Of a DNA stretch of 25,117 bases, positions 11,983 through 19,227 are shown piece after piece. Made by a program: the position numbers and the translations under genes. Position 1 is the stretch's first letter; the number at the start of each line of letters is the position of its first letter. Origin of the DNA: a virus; the IMG/VR virus record IMGVR_UViG_3300046369_000646, positions 1-25,117 of that record; one strand, 5' to 3'. The notes under the pieces are model-generated. The model did no database searches. It was not told where the DNA came from and was given only the letters and a program-made list of their open reading frames with translations.

Positions 11983-13210
11983 TATACTCTGAAGACTCTG
12001 ATTCGTCTAGAGGGTTTTCAGCATTTAAATCAACCCCTGCATCAATCTTAGAATAGAGGTCGAGGATACTATTTCTAGTCTCTTCGTCAAATCTTGAAAT
12101 ACACATTGTGATTGACTTGAGTTTGTCATTGAACATTCTGAATGCATTGACAATGTGAACCAGTCTTCTAGTCGTAACAACATCATCTATTGCACCTTCA
12201 TAGTAGGTTTTTCTGATAATGTCTGCCCAGTCAACAAGTTTGTGACAGAACTCGGTATCAACTTCACCAGTCAATGCCATTTCTTTTTTAAGAATAGACC
12301 TTTCAGTAGTCACTGGTGGATATTCTTGTTGCATTGTGATTGCAAATCTTTCCAACATTGCTTCATTCATGATTTGAGTCCCGATGAATTTACCATCGTC
12401 TGACCCTTGTCCTTTAGTGTTTGCAGTTGCAAGGATTGTGAAACCCTCTGCAGGTGAAACCCACTCACCAGTTTTCTTGATTAGGTATCCTTTACCTTCA
12501 AGAACTGATTGTAGACACATCAACTTGTTTGAACCAAGGTCGACTTCATCTAATAGAAGTACAGCACCTTTTCTCATTGCTTTGATAACTGGGCCTTCTC
12601 TGAAGAGAACGTCCCCACCTTGTAAAGTGTGACCACCCATCAAATCATCTTCATCAGTCTCAATAGTAATATTGACCCTGTAAAGTTCTCTCTTCAACTG
12701 AGCGCAAGTTTGTTCAATCATTAATGTTTTACCATTACCACTTAGACCAGTAACAAATACTGGAAAGAAGATTTTAGACTTAATGATATTCTTGATATCT
12801 TTGAAGTGTCCAAAAGGAACATAGTTTGACATCTTCTCGGGAATGATTTTGACGTTGTCAAGTGAGTTGACAGCAGTGGTTTTTGCAGCCACTGGCATAT
12901 TAGATGGATTTGCAATTGCAGGAATCGGTGCAGATTTTACAGGAGTTTGAACTTCGGGTTCATAACCACCATTGTAACCACTTACAACTGCATGTAGATT
13001 GAAGATACCGTTATCTTTAAAACTGTATCTTGATGATTTAACCCAGTATGGCATACCACCCACTTTATCAAAATCTTCTTTAACGAAGTTGGATTGATTA
13101 GGATATGCTGAGGTTAAACTCTCTAGGAACTCCTTCCTATCGGGTGTAAAATGAAAGTCCTTCCCGTCAATGACGATGGACTCGGTTCTGTCATAAGTTC
13201 TTTGATTCAT
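11975..13210 (-). CDS. MoxR/CobS-like AAA+ ATPase
   Basis: The 411-residue protein has an N-terminal region of about 125 residues, then a AAA+ core with Walker A GLSGNGKT (155-162), Walker B LLLDEVD (218-224) and the sensor-1 stretch ILATANTKGQG. This is the MoxR/CobS group, which remodels proteins or inserts metal ions together with a VWA-domain partner. The VWA protein is encoded upstream at 13771-16155 with a matching promoter, so the two probably work as a pair. In marine T4-like phages such genes are often named cobS, but no cobN or cobalamin genes are present here. ATG 13210 has AAGGAG upstream; the promoter at 13255-13284 gives a leader of about 38 nt. Confidence 0.88.
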   Translation of the reverse strand: MNQRTYDRTESIVIDGKDFHFTPDRKEFLESLTSAYPNQSNFVKEDFDKVGGMPYWVKSSRYSFKDNGIFNLHAVVSGYNGGYEPEVQTPVKSAPIPAIANPSNMPVAAKTTAVNSLDNVKIIPEKMSNYVPFGHFKDIKNIIKSKIFFPVFVTGLSGNGKTLMIEQTCAQLKRELYRVNITIETDEDDLMGGHTLQGGDVLFREGPVIKAMRKGAVLLLDEVDLGSNKLMCLQSVLEGKGYLIKKTGEWVSPAEGFTILATANTKGQGSDDGKFIGTQIMNEAMLERFAITMQQEYPPVTTERSILKKEMALTGEVDTEFCHKLVDWADIIRKTYYEGAIDDVVTTRRLVHIVNAFRMFNDKLKSITMCISRFDEETRNSILDLYSKIDAGVDLNAENPLDESESSEYND

Positions 13211-13254
13211 AATATAGTCTCCTTAGTAAATCAGTTTATTTTCTCATCTTGTAT

Positions 13255-13284
13255 AGTATACAAAAAAGTGTGGGGCATTGTCAA
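13255..13284 (-). promoter_or_regulatory. Sigma70-type promoter P3 (for AAA+ ATPase/gp45)
   Basis: TTGACA, an 18-nt spacer (ATGCCCCACACTTTTTTG) and TATACT on the minus strand. It is nearly identical to P1 and P2 including the spacer, differing at one spacer base. It starts just after the stop of the 94-residue Cys-rich gene and drives the AAA+ ATPase, DUF3310 and gp45. Confidence 0.88.
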
Positions 13285-13286
13285 CC

Positions 13287-13571
13287 CTATTTGCATATTT
13301 GCAGTAAAGATTTTATTGAGTTCTCAATAGGTTTCTCTTTAGGGTTTCCGAACTTGTCCATGTTCAAGTGTCTCTCATAAACACCTTCACCTTGGTTAGT
13401 CCATACTCTAAATGCTTTACACTCAACACCTAGTGTTGCACACTCATTGGTATTATCACATTTAAATTTCTCACATGGACTTGGGCCAACATCTTGAATT
13501 GCATCTGCAAATGCAGAATAATCCGTTTGATGTGATATGTAATATGCTTGGTCTACTTGTAATGTTTTCAT
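13287..13571 (-). CDS. 94-residue cysteine-rich hypothetical
   Basis: The product carries five cysteines: C33 and C38 (PCEKFKC), C44, C51 (GVECKAF) and C93. The four central ones could form a small zinc-binding site. The region around them (NECATLGVECKAFRVWTNQG) looks conserved in style with small phage proteins, but I cannot name a family. The start overlaps the 67-residue gene by 4 nt (ATGA). It is last in the operon headed by the VWA protein and ends just before promoter P3. Confidence 0.72.
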   Translation of the reverse strand: MKTLQVDQAYYISHQTDYSAFADAIQDVGPSPCEKFKCDNTNECATLGVECKAFRVWTNQGEGVYERHLNMDKFGNPKEKPIENSIKSLLQICK

Positions 13572-13771
13572 TGTGTCTTCTCCATAATTGTTTGTAAAGT
13601 GTATCTGTTATCCAGTAGTGTCACTTCAAAAGTGTCTAGGATATAATCGTGTTCCACGATATAAGGTGCTTCCTCATTTCTTGATTGTAGAATCATAACC
13701 CTATTGGTAAAATCCCTGTAATCGTCTCTCTCTAAAATGAATGTCTCATTCATCATATATTTTGCTTCCAT
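13568..13771 (-). CDS. 67-residue hypothetical
   Basis: The start ATG 13771 forms TAATG with the VWA gene stop; internal ATGs at codons 6 and 7 are possible. The product is acidic with alternating hydrophobic residues (YIVEHDYILDTFEVTLLDNR), suggesting a small beta-rich fold. There is no recognised family. It is translationally coupled on both sides. Confidence 0.65.
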   Translation of the reverse strand: MEAKYMMNETFILERDDYRDFTNRVMILQSRNEEAPYIVEHDYILDTFEVTLLDNRYTLQTIMEKTQ

Positions 13772-16155
13772 TATGCTATCTCCTTAATGAATTCATTGGT
13801 TAAAAATCTTGAAGTTGTTTTTGATTTCTGATTTCTTTTGAATGCAGCCATCACTCTAGTTTTCTTTGCATCGATGAACTCTTCTCCAAGTTCATCATTT
13901 CCTGCAGTCCCGAGGGTGTTGGCTGAAGTAAGAAATAATTTGTTGTATCCATGAGCAGAGAATACTTTACCCTCTTTTCTAATCTCTCTCCAAGCAGTAT
14001 CAACATCAATGTCTTTTCTCTTATACTCTTTAGTATGTTCAATGACTGACCACAACTCTCTTTTACCATCCAAGACAAAGTATCCAGTAATGGTAACATT
14101 GCAAGTTTGTGATATCCACTCTAAAATATTTTGAGTTACTGTAAAGGAGTTTCTTCCAACATATCCAGTTGACTCTTCTAATGGGAAAGTCTTGTTTAGA
14201 TATGGGTCGATTAAATCTCTTGACTGTTTGGTTCTCCAAGCATATGAATCATCATCACAGTTCTTTTCTTGTTCAGCATAGTCTTGTTTCTCTTCTTGAG
14301 TCCTTGCAAGTAGGTCTGCTCTATGAGAGAACCCATCAGTGATAACTGTTAGGATTGACTTCTCAATTCCATATTGTTTGTTGAACTCGGGAAGAAGTTT
14401 TCTAAGGAAAACTAGTGTTTGGTCTAATGGTGTTCCACCTAGTCTGAAGTTTCTAGGGTGGAAAGTTGTTTCCAAATCCCAGTATCTTCCATCTTGTTCC
14501 ATAGTCTCAAACCCTTCATAGAACTCATTGTATGTTGTAAGTGCTTTCTCATAGTTTCTCCAACTCATGTTAGAGTTCCACATGTTAGAGTAGATGCAAC
14601 CTAAGTAACTCATCATTTCTTTATGTTTTCTATTGTTCATTTCATTAGATAGAATCTCAATTAGTTTACCACCGTTTCCATAGTAATCATCTTTTTTCTC
14701 TTCTGCTGTATAGTAACAGTCACTGAAAAGATAGATTCTATAAGGGATGTTAACTTTTCTACAGAACTCTGCAAGTATCATTGATTGTTCTAATAGGTCG
14801 GTGACTTGATTGTGAATTGAACCACTCCAGTCAAGTAAAACATTCAACCCGTGGTTTTTACCTTCGGGAAGATATGTAGCTCTTTTGAAAATGTCGTCAA
14901 CGATTTGGTATTTTGCAAGTCTATTCATATCTAACTTACCAGTTTTACCACTGAATGCTTTCTTGGAAAGTTGTGCAGACTGTTTCATTTCAAATTCTTT
15001 TGCCATATGAGCAACAATCTTTTTGTTTTTGTTCTCAAGTTTTTTTGCAACAAAACAACCCCTCTGATAATTTTTAGTCCAAGTATCTTCTTGGGCATAA
15101 TCGGGTTTAGTGTCTACATAGTTTTTCCACTCATTCAAAACTTCTTGGAATGAAATGACATTCTTCTTAATATCAGTATTCTTGAATATTGGTTTTAAGT
15201 TGATTGAAGTCTTAATAATATTTTCTTCTGAAAGAAATTGGTCTTCGTTATTGTGTGCATAGTGTTCAGTGATAGATTCTCTAGCACCATCTTCTTGGTC
15301 GTGGTATCCATTTGTTTGACCACCTTCTTTACCACCAGTAGACTTGACTTGTTCTTCTGCATCATCAGTGTCACCTTCTTGGTCGACCTCATCGTCTGCA
15401 TCATCACCACTGTCGGTGTTTAACTCGGGAAGTGTATCCTCTTCTATTTCATCTTCATCTGAATCTCCACCATCAGAAGATTCTTGAGATTCATTTTCCA
15501 TTTCTTCCATTTCTGATTCTTCTGAATCGTCACCTTCTTCTTCGTCACCAAGGTCAAACATTTGAGGAACTAACATTTCATCATCTTCAGTCCTAGTCTC
15601 ATTCTCTTTAGAATACTCATAGATTGCAGTAGCACATTCAACAACCTCTTCCCAAGTTTTGCATGATTCTGCCATGTCTAGGAATTCTTGTTCTACTTTG
15701 TTGAACTTAAGACCAAGTCTTGAACCAACTTTAGTTTGTAAATTAATTTTGTCAATCAATGAAAGGTCTGCAAGATTTCTTTTCTTAAGTTGGAAGAAGT
15801 CCATTTCCATCAATTCATTGTATGCAGTGAAGAAAGATTTTCTTAATCCTTGGAATTTATTTTTGATTGCTTTCTCAATCCTAACATCTTCTACAACATT
15901 AAGATATCCTTTAAGTGTTCTATTCATTTCTAATGCAGAGTGAAGTCCTTCATAAGGAGTATTCAATGCATGTCCAACTTCATGTCCCATGAATAGGTCA
16001 TAAAGTTCTGCAGACATATCTTCTTTAAAGATAGGACAAGCAAGTATCCTATTCTTAACATCGAAGTATGCAGTTGGTATTTTCTTATGGACAACAGTGA
16101 TGTTCTCTGTAGCCATGAGTTTTGCAAGTTGGTCTTTTTGGTTTTTATTTATCAT
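13771..16155 (-). CDS. HEVGH metallopeptidase-like / VWA-domain protein (CobT-like)
   Basis: This 794-residue protein has three parts. Residues 1-200 carry a zinc-peptidase motif HEVGH (58-62) followed by LNVVEDVRIE, which could supply a third ligand. Residues about 200-270 are a strongly acidic Asp/Glu/Ser region, as in CobT-type proteins. The C-terminal part holds a VWA domain with MIDAS sequence DWSGS (442-446) and a later VITDGFSH. VWA proteins partner with MoxR/CobS AAA+ ATPases; the partner is the next long gene downstream. A peptidase motif fused to this architecture suggests proteolysis or remodelling of a target rather than cobalt insertion. The ATG lies only 6 nt after the -10 of promoter P2, so the message may be leaderless; ATG at codon 14 is an alternative without a good ribosome binding site. 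Confidence 0.85.
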   Translation of the reverse strand: MINKNQKDQLAKLMATENITVVHKKIPTAYFDVKNRILACPIFKEDMSAELYDLFMGHEVGHALNTPYEGLHSALEMNRTLKGYLNVVEDVRIEKAIKNKFQGLRKSFFTAYNELMEMDFFQLKKRNLADLSLIDKINLQTKVGSRLGLKFNKVEQEFLDMAESCKTWEEVVECATAIYEYSKENETRTEDDEMLVPQMFDLGDEEEGDDSEESEMEEMENESQESSDGGDSDEDEIEEDTLPELNTDSGDDADDEVDQEGDTDDAEEQVKSTGGKEGGQTNGYHDQEDGARESITEHYAHNNEDQFLSEENIIKTSINLKPIFKNTDIKKNVISFQEVLNEWKNYVDTKPDYAQEDTWTKNYQRGCFVAKKLENKNKKIVAHMAKEFEMKQSAQLSKKAFSGKTGKLDMNRLAKYQIVDDIFKRATYLPEGKNHGLNVLLDWSGSIHNQVTDLLEQSMILAEFCRKVNIPYRIYLFSDCYYTAEEKKDDYYGNGGKLIEILSNEMNNRKHKEMMSYLGCIYSNMWNSNMSWRNYEKALTTYNEFYEGFETMEQDGRYWDLETTFHPRNFRLGGTPLDQTLVFLRKLLPEFNKQYGIEKSILTVITDGFSHRADLLARTQEEKQDYAEQEKNCDDDSYAWRTKQSRDLIDPYLNKTFPLEESTGYVGRNSFTVTQNILEWISQTCNVTITGYFVLDGKRELWSVIEHTKEYKRKDIDVDTAWREIRKEGKVFSAHGYNKLFLTSANTLGTAGNDELGEEFIDAKKTRVMAAFKRNQKSKTTSRFLTNEFIKEIA

Positions 16156-16161
16156 GTTTTA

Positions 16162-16191
16162 AGTATACAAAAAAGTGAGGGGCATTGTCAA
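16162..16191 (-). promoter_or_regulatory. Sigma70-type promoter P2 (for VWA protein)
   Basis: TTGACA, an 18-nt spacer (ATGCCCCTCACTTTTTTG) and TATACT on the minus strand, with an AT-rich stretch upstream. The spacer is identical to P1. The -10 ends 6 nt before the ATG of the VWA gene, placing the expected transcription start at or beside the start codon. Confidence 0.88.
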
Positions 16192-16193
16192 AT

Positions 16194-16370
16194 TTATTTT
16201 TTAAGTTCAACAAACTTTCTCCTCGATTTAGAAAATTGTTTCATTGGGGACTTAAAGATTATCTCATCTTTAGTTCCAGTCTTGATGTATCCAACTAAGT
16301 GTCCAGCATCATTGACCATGTAAGTGTGATTGGATACTTCCCAATCTGTAATCTCTTTAAGATATTTCAT
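16194..16370 (-). CDS. 58-residue basic hypothetical
   Basis: ATG 16370 forms TAATG with the preceding 102-residue gene. The product reads MKYLKEITDWEVSNHTYMVN, then a GHLVGYIKTGT segment, and ends with a basic FSKSRRKFVELKK. It is a compact small protein, the style of which I recall from marine T4-like phages, but the function is unknown to me. It ends 2 nt before the -35 of P2. Confidence 0.72.
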   Translation of the reverse strand: MKYLKEITDWEVSNHTYMVNDAGHLVGYIKTGTKDEIIFKSPMKQFSKSRRKFVELKK

Positions 16371-16678
16371 TAAGCAACCTCTGTCATTAACATAGTGTAT
16401 GGTTCATAACAACCACTCACACCGATTGCAGAGTTATCACAACCTCTTCCGTCCATCCATATCTCTAAGTCAATTGCATCATAACAATCTGAAGAGAATG
16501 TCTGACCCACAAAATCGGTACTTAGATTAGTCTCAAATACATTCTTACCCAGTCTACTGATAGGTTTTACTGAAAGATAATTAGGAGTAACCTCTTTGAT
16601 TATAGCAGTGGTTGTTATACCATCTATAGTATACTTACAGGTATCATACCCAACTTCTATGTAACTCGTATCCAACAT
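16370..16678 (-). CDS. 102-residue hypothetical
   Basis: The product is beta-rich with four cysteines (positions near 14, 65, 80 and 90: DTCKYT, SSDCYDA, GRGCDNS, VSGCYEP). No family is recognised and no signal peptide is seen. The ATG overlaps the stop of the 65-residue gene (TAATG). It belongs to the P1 transcript. Confidence 0.68.
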   Translation of the reverse strand: MLDTSYIEVGYDTCKYTIDGITTTAIIKEVTPNYLSVKPISRLGKNVFETNLSTDFVGQTFSSDCYDAIDLEIWMDGRGCDNSAIGVSGCYEPYTMLMTEVA

Positions 16679-16875
16679 TAAATAGACCTCGCTTCTTTTC
16701 TAAGTTCAAATAGTTTTGCAATGAAACCATTTGCACCACCTGTAGGACTTGGTACTTCTGCAATACCAAATTCGTTTTCAATTGCAAAAATTACATTCCA
16801 AATATCCTTATCTGCCATAGACAGGATATCTTCCATAATTTCTTGATTAATGTTGTCGTTGTGAATGTTTGACAT
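16678..16875 (-). CDS. 65-residue hypothetical, first gene after P1
   Basis: I choose ATG 16875 because it has a strong AAGGAG site 7 nt upstream; the longer in-frame start at 16932 lies inside the promoter. The product is acidic and helical (INQEIMEDILSMADKDIWNV) and ends with a basic helix (LFELRKEARSI). No family is recognised. Confidence 0.72.
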   Translation of the reverse strand: MSNIHNDNINQEIMEDILSMADKDIWNVIFAIENEFGIAEVPSPTGGANGFIAKLFELRKEARSI

Positions 16876-16902
16876 GTTATCTCCTTTTTTCATTATATAC
16901 AT

Positions 16903-16932
16903 AGTATACAAAAAAGTGAGGGGCATTGTCAA
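16903..16932 (-). promoter_or_regulatory. Sigma70-type promoter P1
   Basis: TTGACA, the same 18-nt spacer as P2, and TATACT, with an AT-rich stretch just upstream. It starts 2 nt after the stop codon of the 2OG oxygenase gene and drives the 65-, 102- and 58-residue genes. The leader would be about 20 nt with a strong AAGGAG site. Confidence 0.88.
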
Positions 16933-16934
16933 AT

Positions 16935-17576
16935 TTATTTTAACTTATTTTTTAGAGTATAAGAGGAGTCTTGAAGGACTTTGGTTCTGTCGTCAATTAA
17001 AAGGTTGTCGGGATTTGAGGTAAACCACATTGCAATAGTATGTCTAGAACACCTTCTTACAGCATTTACACCATGGTAATGGTATATACCTTGGAAAAGA
17101 ATGCCCTCACAAGCACTAGGAGAGTGTGTATAACCATGTTCGGGAAAGTATGTCTCTCCATCTCCATAATTATCGTTAAGGGTTAAGATAAGAGTCCACT
17201 CTCTACTGGGTTGTTGGTCTAGATTTTCGTCTTCTATTTCCCATCTAGAATAAGTGTCTAAGTGTGGTTCTTGAGTACCACCTATTGGCCACTCATTAAT
17301 TGATGTCATTTCGGGATAGACTATTTGTGAGTTTTCTTTATAGATTTCTGCAACACACTGATAACCTATTCTTCTGAATATATCTCGAACCCACTGAGTA
17401 TGGATATGGACTATATCTAATCCAAAGTAATCAGAACCGTCTCCAATACTTCTAAGATGTTTGTGCGTTTTGTGGAAGTGTATCAGTTCCTTTGCTTGTT
17501 GTGGATTCACTAGATTCGGAATCTTTATCAGATTGAAGGGTCTTGATGTACTCTGCAATTGCTCTTCGTTTTTCAT
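16935..17576 (-). CDS. 2-oxoglutarate/Fe(II)-dependent oxygenase
   Basis: The 213-residue protein has the prolyl-4-hydroxylase-like layout: iron ligands H105 and D107 (EPHLDTYS), the GDGETYFPEHG loop, the second histidine H168 (YHYHGV) and R178 in SRHTIAMWF for the 2-oxoglutarate carboxylate. All the expected active-site residues are present. The substrate is unknown; protein side chains, nucleobases and small molecules are all used by relatives. The ATG at 17576 lies 125 nt inside the peptide deformylase gene in another frame, and the first 20-30 residues (FNLIKIPNLVNPQQAKELI) look like a genuine family N-terminus, so the overlap appears real. Confidence 0.88.
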   Translation of the reverse strand: MKNEEQLQSTSRPFNLIKIPNLVNPQQAKELIHFHKTHKHLRSIGDGSDYFGLDIVHIHTQWVRDIFRRIGYQCVAEIYKENSQIVYPEMTSINEWPIGGTQEPHLDTYSRWEIEDENLDQQPSREWTLILTLNDNYGDGETYFPEHGYTHSPSACEGILFQGIYHYHGVNAVRRCSRHTIAMWFTSNPDNLLIDDRTKVLQDSSYTLKNKLK

Positions 17577-18078
17577 TTTCTATTCTTTTCCTTTTTTCTT
17601 TAGGACGTGATTTCAATGCACGTTCTAATTTCAATTTAGATGCTCGTTGTAGAAACACTATACCATTTAAATGGTCTATTTCATGTTGAGCGCATCTTGC
17701 ACCAAGACCATCTAATATCAAAGTGTGTTCAGTACCATCACTGTCTTGATATTTCATTTCTATTACTCTTGCTCTTTTTATCATAAGAAATAAATCGGGA
17801 AACGATAAACATCCCTCTTTTTGTAATTCTGTTTCTTGGGATAGTCTTGTTATTTCGGGATTAAAGAAAGTTTTGTTTCCTGCATCTGCAGTCTTCATAA
17901 CAAAACATCTAACATCTAATCCAACTTGATTTGCAGATAAACCAATACCACCAAATCTATCCATTGCTTCAGATAATAGACTCTCTATTTCCTTTGGGTC
18001 TTCTGATGGATTATCAAAATCAAATTCTAAAGGAGGTGTTCTTAATACCTTTGATGCTTCTTCTACTAATGTATACAT
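17452..18078 (-). CDS. def: Peptide deformylase
   Basis: The 208-residue enzyme has all three deformylase motifs: GIGLSANQ (44-51), EGCLS (88-92) and QHEIDH (131-136), where C90, H132 and H136 bind the metal and E133 is catalytic. It removes the formyl group from nascent protein N-termini. The core ends near residue 150-165; a basic helix (RPKEKRKRIENEKRR) and a Ser/Asp/Glu/Thr-rich tail follow, and the tail overlaps the oxygenase gene by 125 nt. The start forms TAATG with the preceding gene. Marine phages are known to carry deformylases; many lack the C-terminal extension, and this one keeps a long tail. Confidence 0.95.
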   Translation of the reverse strand: MYTLVEEASKVLRTPPLEFDFDNPSEDPKEIESLLSEAMDRFGGIGLSANQVGLDVRCFVMKTADAGNKTFFNPEITRLSQETELQKEGCLSFPDLFLMIKRARVIEMKYQDSDGTEHTLILDGLGARCAQHEIDHLNGIVFLQRASKLKLERALKSRPKEKRKRIENEKRRAIAEYIKTLQSDKDSESSESTTSKGTDTLPQNAQTS

Positions 18079-19214
18079 TATCTATCTACTACTCCACTAT
18101 ATTGTAATTTTAACATACTAAATTTTGCCAATCTTCCTAGTGTTGCGAGTTTCTTACCTTCTCTAACTCCTGCATCACTTCTAATTGTCATCTTCAGTTT
18201 CTTCATTTCATCGGGTGTATCTATATCTATAAACCATTCTTGAACTGATGCTTTATTTAGATATGCTTTAAAACTTGTGACCAGTGGTAATAATGATGCA
18301 AGGTCGTCCCCTTTTTGTTCTGCTGTTTTACCTACTGCTTTTACTAATATTAGTGGAACTTTTGCAGGTTTTTGTAAATTGAAATTATCATATACCCAAT
18401 TTTTGAAATCTTCTAGTGATAATTCATTTAGTGCTTTACACACATGAGTTCTTTGTATTCTTACCATTGCAGCATACAAATTGTTAGACTCTTCTTCATT
18501 TTGAAGATGGTAATCCAAGTATAGTTGTCTGACACCTGCAGTGACTTTTCTATCTCCACTTGCATAAGTACTTTTTGATGCAACCGATTCTATGTTTGGA
18601 ATTTTAGAATACACTGCATCCCAAAGTTCATCTTCCATAGGTTTAAGTGCTGATTCTTTATCCATCTTTTTAAGTTGAGTCTTAACATAAGAGTTTAATA
18701 ATGGTTCTGTAGATTTTGTTGTTCCTGCCTTTAATGAGATACCTAGTATCTCTTTATTTTTAAAGAATACAAAAATATCTCCTGCATGATTTTTAGGAAC
18801 TCCAGTGGGTTTTGCACGATATCCCCATACTACTTTTCGTATAGGTTTAGAAGTATTCAAATCATATAAAAAATTTGTAATGCCAATTGCATTTTCTATT
18901 TTCATCTTAACAAACCTTTCTTCCATAGTGCTGAGTCTGTCTATAACTTCTGCAGCAGCATCTGCATCTGAAGATGCATAAGAGGTTTTTGCACTTTTTA
19001 TATTTAACTTGTAAAGAAACTTTTTAAAATCTTCTACACTATTGGGTCTAAACTTTTTGTTAAATGCTAAACACGGAAACAATTCTGTTATGGATGCATT
19101 TTGTGTAGTTTCACCCATGCTCTTACTCTCTAGTAAGTCAACAGGGATGTCGTAAGAATATGCTAGTTTACTTCTTACTAAAGGTTTCTCTAGATGTTCT
19201 TTAAAAGATTTCAT
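18078..19214 (-). CDS. Conserved phage protein, possible PD-(D/E)XK-like nuclease
   Basis: The 378-residue protein lies between gp46 and deformylase. The most distinctive part is at residues 143-164 (HAGDIFVFFKNKEILGISLK), where D146 and K162 lie at the ends of two neighbouring beta strands, a layout that resembles the D...(E/Q/S)xK core of PD-(D/E)XK nucleases. The usual acidic residue before K is Ser here (SLK), so the assignment is tentative. The rest is helical and has no other motif I recognise. ATG 19214 has a GATAAATA octamer 5 nt upstream and no clear Shine-Dalgarno site. Placement beside the 46/47 nuclease suits a DNA-processing role. Confidence 0.65.
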   Translation of the reverse strand: MKSFKEHLEKPLVRSKLAYSYDIPVDLLESKSMGETTQNASITELFPCLAFNKKFRPNSVEDFKKFLYKLNIKSAKTSYASSDADAAAEVIDRLSTMEERFVKMKIENAIGITNFLYDLNTSKPIRKVVWGYRAKPTGVPKNHAGDIFVFFKNKEILGISLKAGTTKSTEPLLNSYVKTQLKKMDKESALKPMEDELWDAVYSKIPNIESVASKSTYASGDRKVTAGVRQLYLDYHLQNEEESNNLYAAMVRIQRTHVCKALNELSLEDFKNWVYDNFNLQKPAKVPLILVKAVGKTAEQKGDDLASLLPLVTSFKAYLNKASVQEWFIDIDTPDEMKKLKMTIRSDAGVREGKKLATLGRLAKFSMLKLQYSGVVDR

Positions 19215-19219
19215 AGTAC

Positions 19220-19227
19220 TATTTATC
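19220..19227 (-). promoter_or_regulatory. Near-consensus late octamer GATAAATA
   Basis: Seven of eight positions match TATAAATA, with exactly 5 nt to the ATG at 19214, the same spacing as at iscU and the curli unit. It overlaps the gp46 stop codon. It may be a late promoter or a non-Shine-Dalgarno start signal. Confidence 0.3.

Noticed and set aside
13851-14099. Second minus-strand frame inside the VWA gene
   Set aside because: It is a shadow of the well-supported VWA reading frame and has no Shine-Dalgarno site.
11975-16155. Cobalt chelatase (CobS/CobT) as a literal function
   Set aside because: No CobN or cobalamin gene is present, and the VWA protein carries an HEVGH peptidase motif that cobaltochelatase subunits are not known for; only family-level similarity is retained.
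16876-16932. Longer start at 16932 for the 65-residue gene
   Set aside because: It would place the coding start within the -35 of promoter P1; ATG 16875 has a strong AAGGAG site.
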